From NCBI GenBank assembly GCA_937975725.1, contig CALJUL010000029.1, forward strand, positions 1 through 15,439: a stretch of 15,439 nt of DNA, read 5' to 3'. Positions 1-6,231 of this stretch are shown in pieces (position 1 is the stretch's first letter; the number at the start of each line of letters is the position of its first letter). The notes under the pieces are model-generated. The model did no database searches and was not told where the DNA came from. It was given only the letters and a program-made list of their open reading frames with translations. The translations under genes and the position numbers were made by a program. This DNA is from an uncultured Pseudoxanthomonas sp. (GTDB taxonomy: Bacteria > Pseudomonadota > Gammaproteobacteria > Xanthomonadales > Xanthomonadaceae).

Positions 1-28
1 CCCGCAATCCGCACGCAGCAGTCGCCAC

Positions 29-1381
29 GTGGCCCGCCATCGCTCTCCCCGCATCGACAAGACGCCTTTCGAGGCCCATATCACCGACCTGACCCACGAT
101 GGCCGCGGCGTGGCCCGCCGCGAGGGCGAGGGCGGGAAGGTGACGTTCGTGGCCGGCGCCCTGCCCGGCGAGCGGGTGATGGCCGAGCAGACCGGGAAGA
201 GCCGCCATTTCGACGAAGCCAGGACGCTGGAAGTGCTGGAGGCTTCGCCCGACCGCGTCGTGCCGCGCTGCCCGCACTTCGGCATCTGCGGCGGCTGCGT
301 GCTACAGCACCTGGACGAGGTGAAGCAGATCGAGGCGAAGCAACGCGTGCTGCTGGAGAACCTGGAGCGCATCGGCCACGTCGCGCCGCAGGCCGTGCTG
401 CCGCCGTTGACCGGTGCCAGTTGGGGCTACCGCCGCAAGGGGCGCTTCTCGGTGCGCCGGGTCAACAAGAAGGACAAGACCCTGGTCGGCTTCCGCGAGC
501 AGGACCCGCGCTTCGTCGCTGATCTGTCCGAGTGCCATACCGTCATCCCGGAGATCGGCGGCAAGGTCGCCGCGCTGGCGCATCTGGTGGAAAGCCTGGA
601 TGCGCGCGAACACATCCCGCAGATAGAATTCATCGCCGGCGAGGCGACCGTCGAGTTCGGCGGCGTCGCGCTGGTGTTCCGCCACCTGCAACCGCTGGGC
701 GAAGGCGACCGCGCCGCGCTGGCCGCGTTCGGGCAGGCGCAGGGCTTCGCCATCTTCCTGCAGCCCGGCGGAGTGGAGAGCGTGCATCCGCTATGGCCGC
801 AGGCGCCGCAGTTGGCGTTCTCGCTGCCGCAGTGGGACGTGTCGCTGGCGTTCCGCCCGCTGGACTTCATCCAGGTCAACGCCGCGCTCAACGAGAAGAT
901 GATCGCGCACACCTTCGGACTGCTTGATCCACAACCCCAGGATCGCGTGCTGGACCTGTTCTGCGGGCTGGGCAACTTCACCCTGCCGATGGCGCGGCTG
1001 GCCGGCGAGGTGGTGGGCGTGGAGGGCGACGCCGGGCTGGTGGCGCGGGCGCGCGAGAACGCGCAGCGCAACGCCCTGGCGAACGCGCAGTTCCACGCCG
1101 CCGACCTGACCCAGGACCAGCGCGGCGCGCCGTGGATGCGGCAGGGCTTCGACAAGCTGCTGCTGGACCCGCCGCGCTCGGGCGCCATCGAGGTGTTGCA
1201 GCAACTGCCGCTGAAGCAGTTCGACCGCATCGTCTACGTCAGTTGCCACCCCGGCTCGCTGGCGCGCGACGCCGGTTGGCTGGTCAACGAGCAGGGCTAC
1301 GCGCTGAAGTCCGCCGGCGTGCTGGACATGTTCCCGCACACCGCGCACGTGGAGAGCATCGCCCTGTTCGAGCGCGCATAA
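29..1381 (+). CDS. rlmD: 23S rRNA (uracil(1939)-C(5))-methyltransferase RlmD
   Basis: This enzyme transfers a methyl group from S-adenosylmethionine to C5 of U1939 in 23S rRNA, in the cytoplasm. The 450-residue product is close to the usual RlmD length (433 in E. coli). An N-terminal TRAM RNA-binding domain spans about residues 14-72. The iron-sulfur cysteines are C81, C87 and C90 in CPHFGICGGC, with C169 as the fourth. The SAM-binding motif DLFCGLGNF lies at 309-317 and DPPRSG at 380-385. The catalytic cysteine is C406 in VSCHPGSLARD, and the likely base is E442 in HVES near the end. The start used is GTG at 29. No clear ribosome binding site is visible in the 28 bases before it, and the frame stays open to the window edge, so a start further upstream is possible. 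The next gene follows after 17 bases, so they are probably co-transcribed. Identity is seen from motifs; the exact start is uncertain. Confidence 0.95.
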   Translation: MARHRSPRIDKTPFEAHITDLTHDGRGVARREGEGGKVTFVAGALPGERVMAEQTGKSRHFDEARTLEVLEASPDRVVPRCPHFGICGGCVLQHLDEVKQIEAKQRVLLENLERIGHVAPQAVLPPLTGASWGYRRKGRFSVRRVNKKDKTLVGFREQDPRFVADLSECHTVIPEIGGKVAALAHLVESLDAREHIPQIEFIAGEATVEFGGVALVFRHLQPLGEGDRAALAAFGQAQGFAIFLQPGGVESVHPLWPQAPQLAFSLPQWDVSLAFRPLDFIQVNAALNEKMIAHTFGLLDPQPQDRVLDLFCGLGNFTLPMARLAGEVVGVEGDAGLVARARENAQRNALANAQFHAADLTQDQRGAPWMRQGFDKLLLDPPRSGAIEVLQQLPLKQFDRIVYVSCHPGSLARDAGWLVNEQGYALKSAGVLDMFPHTAHVESIALFERA

Positions 1382-1398
1382 CCCCTCCGGATCCATTC

Positions 1399-1917
1399 AT
1401 GGGCATTGAAATCGAACGCAAATTCCTGATCACCGGCGACGACTGGCGCGAGGCCGCGCACGAGGTCGTGCCGATGGCGCAGGGCTACCTCAACGACCTG
1501 GGCGCGATGGACCGGGGCGAGCAGAAGGCGTCGGTGCGGGTGCGCATCCAGGGCGACCGGGCTTTCCTGAACCTGAAGTCGCGCGAGCTGGGCCATACCC
1601 GGCAAGAATTCGATTACCCCATCCCGGTCGCCGACGCGCGCGCGCTGCTGGCGCTGTGCGTGGGCGGGGTGGTCGACAAGCGGCGGCACTACGTGCGCCA
1701 CGAAGGCTACCTGTGGGAGGTGGACGAATTCCTCGGCGACAACGCCGGGCTGGTGGTGGCCGAGATCGAACTCGGCCACGCCGATGAAGCCTTCGTGAAA
1801 CCGGCCTGGGCCGGCCGGCAGGTCACCGACGCCGCCCGCTATTACAATCTGGCCCTGGCGTCGCGCCCGTATTCGCAGTGGTCCGGCGACGAGCGCGCCG
1901 CCACCGACATTCCCTGA
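1399..1917 (+). CDS. CYTH-domain protein (triphosphate tunnel metalloenzyme)
   Basis: This is a single-domain, 172-residue CYTH protein. The diagnostic ExExK signature is at the extreme N terminus (E4, E6, K8 in EIERKFL). It is followed by the alternating basic and acidic strands of the tunnel fold: RVRI near 55, LKSRE near 66, the EFDYPI strand, KRRHYV, WEVDEF and VAEIEL, ending in RYYNLALASRPY. Proteins of this short type, such as the Nitrosomonas europaea enzyme, hydrolyse inorganic tripolyphosphate with a divalent metal. Others of the superfamily make cAMP or hydrolyse thiamine triphosphate, so the substrate here is inferred. The ATG at 1399 was chosen because the signature must lie at the N terminus; the open frame extends further upstream but only inside rlmD. 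It sits 17 bases after rlmD and 12 before nagZ, so it is probably part of the same operon. Confidence 0.9.
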   Translation: MGIEIERKFLITGDDWREAAHEVVPMAQGYLNDLGAMDRGEQKASVRVRIQGDRAFLNLKSRELGHTRQEFDYPIPVADARALLALCVGGVVDKRRHYVRHEGYLWEVDEFLGDNAGLVVAEIELGHADEAFVKPAWAGRQVTDAARYYNLALASRPYSQWSGDERAATDIP

Positions 1918-1929
1918 GGACTTCCCGAA

Positions 1930-2937
1930 ATGCTCGTCATCGGCATCGCCGGCACCGAACTCACCGCGCAGGAGCGCGATTGGCTGCAGCACGACGCCGT
2001 GGCCGGCGTCATCCTGTTCACCCGCAACTTCGCCTCGCGCGCGCAGGTGGCCGAATTGTCGCAGGCCATCCGCGCCGCCGCGCCGCGCCCGCAACTGGTC
2101 TGCGTGGACCAGGAGGGCGGCCGGGTGCAGCGCTTCCGCGAGGGCTACAGCGCGCTGCCGGCGCTGGAAGGCTTCGGCAGGCTATATGCGCAGGACCCGC
2201 AGGCCGCGCTCCAGCGCGCCGAGGAGCACGCCTGGCTGATGGCCAGCGAAGTGCGCGCCAGCGGCGTGGACCTGAGCTTCGCGCCGGTGGTGGACCTGGC
2301 CCGCGGCAACCGCGCCATCGGCGACCGCGCCTTCGACGCCGACCCGCAGGTCGTCGCCGAGTTCACCCGGGCCTACGTGCGCGGCATGCACAGCGCCGGC
2401 ATGGCCGCCACGCTCAAGCACTTCCCCGGCCACGGTACGGTGCTGGAAGACACCCATTTCGACGACGCGGTCGACCCGCGCCCGCTGGACGTGCTGCGCG
2501 TCGAGGACCTGGTGCCGTTCGCCGCCGGCATCGAGGCCAAGGCCGACGCGGTGATGATGGGCCACGTGAAATACCCGGCGGTGGCGCCGGAACCGGCCGG
2601 CTATTCGCCGTTCTGGATCCAGACGGTCCTGCGCGAGGAGATGGGCTTCCGCGGCGTGGTGTTTTCCGACGACATCGGCATGGCCGCGGCGTTCTCCGCT
2701 GGCGGCGTGAAGCAGCGCATCGACGACCACCTGGACGCCGGTTGCGACGTGGTGCTGGTCTGCGCGCCCAAGCTGGTGGAGGCGTCGTTGCAGGCGGTGG
2801 AAGGGCGCGCCCTCAACACCGCGGCGGTGCTGGGCCTGATCGGTCGCGGCGCACTGGGATGGGACGGCCTGATCGCCGATGCGCGCTATGGTGACGCTCA
2901 GTCGCACGTGATCGACAACATGAAGGGAGTGGTCTGA
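1930..2937 (+). CDS. nagZ: beta-N-acetylhexosaminidase NagZ
   Basis: This is a cytoplasmic glycoside hydrolase family 3 enzyme. It removes N-acetylglucosamine from anhydromuropeptides imported during peptidoglycan recycling. The 335-residue product matches the one-domain NagZ of gram-negative bacteria. Visible motifs are CVDQEGGRVQR (58-68), the hallmark KHFPGHG (163-169), the general acid/base histidine H176 in EDTHFD, and the nucleophile D247 in FSDDIGM (245-251). The start at 1930 follows GAGGA by about 9 bases. The stop codon TGA shares its last base with the ATG of hpt, which points to translational coupling. In Pseudomonas aeruginosa nagZ likewise adjoins the methylthioinosine phosphorylase gene (PA3005/PA3004), so this neighbourhood is conserved beyond xanthomonads (from memory). 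NagZ products can feed into AmpR/AmpC beta-lactamase induction where that system exists; nothing of it is seen here. Confidence 0.96.
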   Translation: MLVIGIAGTELTAQERDWLQHDAVAGVILFTRNFASRAQVAELSQAIRAAAPRPQLVCVDQEGGRVQRFREGYSALPALEGFGRLYAQDPQAALQRAEEHAWLMASEVRASGVDLSFAPVVDLARGNRAIGDRAFDADPQVVAEFTRAYVRGMHSAGMAATLKHFPGHGTVLEDTHFDDAVDPRPLDVLRVEDLVPFAAGIEAKADAVMMGHVKYPAVAPEPAGYSPFWIQTVLREEMGFRGVVFSDDIGMAAAFSAGGVKQRIDDHLDAGCDVVLVCAPKLVEASLQAVEGRALNTAAVLGLIGRGALGWDGLIADARYGDAQSHVIDNMKGVV

Positions 2938-3503
2938 TGGAATCGCTGGGCAATCCGCGACCGAAGCTGGCCGATGCGCTGGCCAACGCCGACCTGCTGG
3001 TCGACCGCGCCACGATCGACCGCGCCATCGCCGGGATGGCGGCGCCTATCGCGCGCGACTACGCCGGCGAAGTGCCGGTGTACCTGACCATCATGCACGG
3101 CGCGCTGCCGTTCGCCGGGCAACTGGCGCTGGACCTGGGCGCACTGGGCCTGGACCTGGAATTCGACTACCTGCATGCCACCCGCTACCGCGGCGAGACC
3201 AGCGGCGGCGAACTGGTGTGGAAGCACCGCCCGGCCACTGCGCTGTACGGTCGCCGCGTGCTGCTGGTGGACGACATTCTGGACGAAGGCCACACGCTGC
3301 TGGCGGTCAAGCAGTGGTGCCTGGAGCAGGGCGCGACCGACGTGCGCATCGCCGCACTGGCCACCAAGCAGCACGACCGCTGCGTGGACGGCATCTGTGC
3401 CGATTACGTGGGCCTGGAAGTGCCCGACCGCTACGTGTTCGGCTTCGGCATGGATTACCACGAGCAGGGGCGCAATCTGCCGGGGATCTATGCGTTGAGG
3501 TGA
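2937..3503 (+). CDS. hpt: hypoxanthine-guanine phosphoribosyltransferase
   Basis: This cytoplasmic purine salvage enzyme joins hypoxanthine or guanine to phosphoribosyl pyrophosphate, giving IMP or GMP. The PRPP-binding loop VLLVDDILDEGHTL spans residues 108-121, with D116 as the likely catalytic base. The C-terminal purine-binding signature is GLEVPDRYVFGFGMDY (159-174), and the GRNLPGIYAL ending is typical of HPRT. The length of 188 residues is normal. The ATG overlaps the nagZ stop by one base, and GGGAG lies about 10 bases upstream inside nagZ. The downstream neighbour, methylthioinosine phosphorylase, releases hypoxanthine, the substrate of this enzyme. This is a strong contextual argument for hypoxanthine as a main natural substrate. 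A guanine preference cannot be excluded from sequence alone. Confidence 0.93.
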   Translation: MESLGNPRPKLADALANADLLVDRATIDRAIAGMAAPIARDYAGEVPVYLTIMHGALPFAGQLALDLGALGLDLEFDYLHATRYRGETSGGELVWKHRPATALYGRRVLLVDDILDEGHTLLAVKQWCLEQGATDVRIAALATKQHDRCVDGICADYVGLEVPDRYVFGFGMDYHEQGRNLPGIYALR

Positions 3504-3558
3504 GGGGGCTGGAGGCGGGAACGGGGAATGACGCATCCGGGGTATCCCGGGGCGCTCC

Positions 3559-3623
3559 TGTAGGAGGGGCTTCAGCCCCGACCGCCTTTCCTGCCTGCCG
3601 GCTGGGACCGAAGCCCTCCCGCA
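3559..3623. repeat. REP inverted pair, copy 1 (hpt / mtip gap)
   Basis: Arm A (3559-3583) begins TGTAGGAGGGG and contains the perfect palindrome GGGGCT-TC-AGCCCC, ending CGACC. Arm B (3604-3623) is a diverged inverted copy (reverse complement TGCGGGAGGGCTTCGGTCCC). Just upstream, CTCCT at 3555-3559 can pair with AGGAG at 3562-3566. This is the same family as the other three copies in the window. REP pairs of this type in related genomes are non-autonomous elements linked to RAYT transposases and can stabilise or end transcripts. It is the main content of the 195-base gap between hpt and the phosphorylase gene. The rest of that gap holds only a short GC hairpin (3537-3550) and the ribosome binding site GGAGA at 3688. 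Confidence 0.85.
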
Positions 3624-3698
3624 GCAGAACCCCGCACGCTGCTGCAAATCTTCATCCCCCGTTTCCGCTCCTCATCCCCGCCTCCCCGGAGACCCTCC

Positions 3699-4451
3699 AT
3701 GACCCCACCCGACATCTCCCTCGCCGTCATCGGCGGCACCGGCGTCTACACGCTGGCCGAGCTGCACGACGTGGAGACGCGCGAGCTGGGCACGCGCTAC
3801 GGCGCGCCTTCGGGCCCGGTGCGGATCGGCCTGCTCGGCGGGCAGCGCGTGGCGTTCCTGGCGCGGCACGGCGAAGGCCATTCGGTGCCGCCGCATCGCA
3901 TCAACTACCGCGCCAACCTGCAGGCGCTGAAGGACATCGGCGCCCGCCGCGTGCTGGCCATCAACACCGTGGGCGGCATCACCGAGCGCTTCGGCCCGCG
4001 CGTGCTGGCCTGCCCGGACCAGGTGATCGATTACACCTGGGGCCGCATCTCCACGATCTGCGAGGAACTGGGCAGCGAAGTGCTGCACGTGGACTTCGGC
4101 GACCCCTACACCGCGGCGCTGCGCGCGCGCATCCTCGCCGCCGCCGCCAGTGCCGGCGTCGGCGTGGTCGATGGCGGCTGCTACGGCGCCACCCAGGGGC
4201 CGCGCCTGGAGACGCGCGCGGAAATCCGCCGCCTGCGCCGCGACGGCTGCGACCTAGTAGGCATGACCGGCATGCCCGAAGCCGGGCTGGCGCGCGAGAT
4301 GGGCCTGGACTACGCCTGCCTGGCCATCGTCGCCAACTGGGCCGCCGGCTGCGGCGACGACGCGGAAATCACCCTGGAGGAGGTGCTGGCGAACGTGGCG
4401 GCCGCGTCCACCGGCCTGCCCGCGCTGGTCGCCGCGCTGGCGCGGGGGTGA
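3699..4451 (+). CDS. S-methyl-5'-thioinosine phosphorylase (MTAP/PNP family)
   Basis: This 250-residue purine nucleoside phosphorylase of the MTAP branch cleaves S-methyl-5'-thioinosine with phosphate to hypoxanthine and methylthioribose-1-phosphate. Visible motifs are the phosphate loop GGTGVY (12-17), RHGEGH (56-61), the NTVGGI segment (89-94) and the family hallmark MTGMPEAGLARE (189-200). In 6-aminopurine MTAPs an aspartate in the DYDCW segment reads the amino group. Here the aligned stretch is ANWAAG with N213, which fits a 6-oxopurine substrate, as in P. aeruginosa PA3004 (alignment done by eye). A plain methylthioadenosine phosphorylase is the alternative. The start has GGAG seven bases upstream. 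It lies on the same strand after hpt, but a REP pair separates them. Often annotated mtnP. Confidence 0.9.
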   Translation: MTPPDISLAVIGGTGVYTLAELHDVETRELGTRYGAPSGPVRIGLLGGQRVAFLARHGEGHSVPPHRINYRANLQALKDIGARRVLAINTVGGITERFGPRVLACPDQVIDYTWGRISTICEELGSEVLHVDFGDPYTAALRARILAAAASAGVGVVDGGCYGATQGPRLETRAEIRRLRRDGCDLVGMTGMPEAGLAREMGLDYACLAIVANWAAGCGDDAEITLEEVLANVAAASTGLPALVAALARG

Positions 4452-4480
4452 TTGTCAACGCGCGCCGGGCTTTGCATACT
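4452..4480 (+). promoter_or_regulatory. predicted sigma-70 promoter of the cold-shock gene
   Basis: TTGTCA (4452-4457, five of six consensus bases) is followed after a 17-base spacer by CATACT (4475-4480, four of six). It begins directly after the phosphorylase stop codon. Transcription would start near 4487, giving a leader of about 53 bases before the csp ATG. Inferred from sequence only. Confidence 0.5.
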
Positions 4481-4539
4481 CGGCCGGCGCGGTCCCGCCG
4501 CGCACTCCACCCGCATCCAGAAAAGGAAACGCAAGCGCT

Positions 4540-4746
4540 ATGCCGTACGGTACCGTGAAATGGTTCAACGATGCCAAGGGCTTCGGATTCATCGCGCCAG
4601 AAGATGGCAGCGCCGATGTCTTTGCGCACCACACCGCCATCAATGCCAAGGGCTTCCGCAGCCTGCAGGAAGGCCAGCGCGTCAGCTACGAGTTGACCCA
4701 GGGCCCGAAGGGCGCACAGGCGTCCAACATCACGCCGGCAGCCTGA
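4540..4746 (+). CDS. cold-shock domain protein (CspA family)
   Basis: This 68-residue single-stranded RNA/DNA-binding protein of the cold-shock fold acts as an RNA chaperone in the cytoplasm. RNP1 (KGFGFI, 13-18) and RNP2 (DVFAHH, 26-31) are intact, and the VKWFN start of the domain is at 6-10. Purine-rich AAGGAAA at 4523-4529 is a good ribosome binding site. It has its own predicted promoter and a strong terminator, so it is monocistronic. The predicted leader of about 50 bases is much shorter than the roughly 160-base thermosensing leader of E. coli cspA, so this copy may be constitutive or growth-regulated rather than cold-switched. Which paralogue it is cannot be told from the sequence. 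Confidence 0.96.
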   Translation: MPYGTVKWFNDAKGFGFIAPEDGSADVFAHHTAINAKGFRSLQEGQRVSYELTQGPKGAQASNITPAA

Positions 4747-4764
4747 TCCACGACGATTTTCTTG

Positions 4765-4788
4765 AACCCCGCTCCGGCGGGGTTTTTT
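4765..4788 (+). terminator. rho-independent terminator after csp
   Basis: A perfect 8-bp stem (AACCCCGC at 4765-4772 with GCGGGGTT at 4777-4784) closes a TCCG tetraloop. The last two stem bases open a run of six T (4783-4788). It lies 18 bases after the csp stop and is the only classical T-tailed terminator I find in the window. Confidence 0.9.
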
Positions 4789-4853
4789 AACGCCCGCGCC
4801 GCGGTCCGCATGCCGCGCGGCGCCCGGGACGCACGAGGCGCGCCGCCATCGCC

Positions 4854-6071
4854 ATGAAGCCCCTGCACATCGCCATCGTCGGCTACGGCACCGCCGGCCA
4901 GGCCGCGGCGCTGCTGCTGTCGCGCGACGGGCACCGGGTGGAGGTGTTCGAGCGCGCGCCGGAACTGGGCCCGGTGGGCGCCGGCTTCCTGCTGCAACCG
5001 ACCGGCCTGCAGGTGCTGTGGGAACTGGGCCTGCTGGAGGCCGTGCTCGGCCACGGCCGCCGGGTGCACCGGCTGTACGGCGAGACGCCGTGCGGGCGCA
5101 CGGTGATGGACATGCGCTACGCGCGGCTGGACGCGCGCCTGTCCGGGCTGGGCATGCAGCGCGGGGCGTTGTTCGCGCTGCTGGCCGACGCCTGGGCGGG
5201 GCAGGGCGAGATCCACCGCGGCCATGCCATCGAGGAAGTGAGCGAAGACACCCGGCGCATCCGCGACCGGCACGGGCACTGGCACGGGCCGTTCGACCTG
5301 GTGGTCGCCGCCGACGGCGCCGGCTCGCGCCTGCGCGGCGCCACCCGGGCGGTCGGCGGGGAAGGGGTCTATCCCTGGGGCGCGCTGTGGTGCCTGGTGC
5401 CGCAGGGTGCATGGACCTGGGGCGACGAACTGCGGCAGCGCTACGTGGCCGCGCGCAAGATGATCGGCATGCTGCCGGTCGGCACGCGCCCGGGCGACGA
5501 CACGCCGCGGCTGAGTTTCTTCTGGAGCCTGCCGGTCGCGGATTTCGACGCCTGGCAGGCGCGCGGCCTGCCGGCCTGGCGCGAAGAGATCGCCGCGCTC
5601 TGGCCCGAAGCCGATGCCTGCCTGGCGGGCATCCACGACGCCGCGCAACTCGCGCGCGCCTCCTACCGCGACGTGACCGTGCGCCAATGGCACCGCGGCC
5701 GCCTGGTGCTGGCCGGCGACGCGGCGCATGCCATGAGCCCGCAACTGGGGCAGGGCGTCAACATGGCGCTGATGGACGCGCAGGCGCTGCGCGACGCCTT
5801 GCGCGGCCACGACGGCATCGACGCCGCACTGGCCGCCTACCAGAAACAGCGCCAGGCCCACGTGGGCATCTACCAGTTCTGGAGCCGCTGGCTGACGCCC
5901 GTCTTCCAGTCCGACCGCGACACCGTGGCGAAAGCGCGCGACCTCGCCTTCCTGCCGCTGGGCCGGCTGCCGGGCGGCCGCGGGCACATGCTGCGCGTGC
6001 TCAGCGGCACCCAGCACGGTTTGTTCGGCCGACTGCGCCTGGACCCCGCATTCCTCGCCGCGTTGCAATGA
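4854..6071 (+). CDS. FAD-dependent monooxygenase (UbiH/PHBH-like), substrate unknown
   Basis: This 405-residue group A flavoprotein monooxygenase would use NAD(P)H and oxygen to hydroxylate an unknown, probably aromatic, substrate. Three family motifs are present: the N-terminal GYGTAG dinucleotide-binding loop (10-15) after a beta strand, the DG motif VVAADGAGSRLR (150-161), and the GD motif LVLAGDAAHAMSPQLGQG (284-301), which contacts the ribityl chain. No membrane segment or signal peptide is seen. It starts 65 bases after the csp terminator, so it needs its own promoter, and I find no convincing one. The ribosome binding site is poor (GAGG is about 14 bases away), so the start is a little uncertain, though the Rossmann motif fits it well. 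Its neighbours give no pathway. Ubiquinone hydroxylases, salicylate-type hydroxylases and tetracycline-degrading enzymes are possible relatives. Confidence 0.88.
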   Translation: MKPLHIAIVGYGTAGQAAALLLSRDGHRVEVFERAPELGPVGAGFLLQPTGLQVLWELGLLEAVLGHGRRVHRLYGETPCGRTVMDMRYARLDARLSGLGMQRGALFALLADAWAGQGEIHRGHAIEEVSEDTRRIRDRHGHWHGPFDLVVAADGAGSRLRGATRAVGGEGVYPWGALWCLVPQGAWTWGDELRQRYVAARKMIGMLPVGTRPGDDTPRLSFFWSLPVADFDAWQARGLPAWREEIAALWPEADACLAGIHDAAQLARASYRDVTVRQWHRGRLVLAGDAAHAMSPQLGQGVNMALMDAQALRDALRGHDGIDAALAAYQKQRQAHVGIYQFWSRWLTPVFQSDRDTVAKARDLAFLPLGRLPGGRGHMLRVLSGTQHGLFGRLRLDPAFLAALQ

Positions 6072-6080
6072 CGAGACACC

Positions 6081-6144
6081 TGCAGGAGGGGCTTCAGCCC
6101 CGACCGCCGACAGATGCGCTGGTCGGGACTGAGGCCCTCCTGCA
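6081..6144. repeat. REP inverted pair, copy 2 (monooxygenase / aidB gap)
   Basis: Arm A (6081-6105, starting TGCAGGAGGGG) and arm B (6121-6144, ending CCCTCCTGCA) are near-perfect inverted copies separated by 15 bases. The whole element can fold into one long hairpin of about 24 bp. It begins 10 bases after the monooxygenase stop codon and could mark the 3' end of that transcript. The remaining 87 bases before aidB hold a ribosome binding site (GGGAG at 6221) but no clear promoter. Confidence 0.9.
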
Positions 6145-6231
6145 TGAAGTGGCCTGCTCACATGACATCGATGCGGTACGGCACGTGCATGAGGAAATGC
6201 GCGAGAATCGGCCGGCAACCGGGAGTCCGCG

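Noticed and set aside
3537..3550. Hairpin CCGGG-GTAT-CCCGG downstream of hpt as a terminator
   Set aside because: The stem is only 5 bp and no T run follows; not enough to call.
4795..4830. Imperfect GC palindrome upstream of the monooxygenase as an operator
   Set aside because: The two halves do not match without bulges and such pairings arise readily by chance in GC-rich DNA.
6162..6208. ATGACA as a -35 for aidB
   Set aside because: No acceptable -10 lies 16-18 bases downstream; the best later match, GAGAAT, is too far away.
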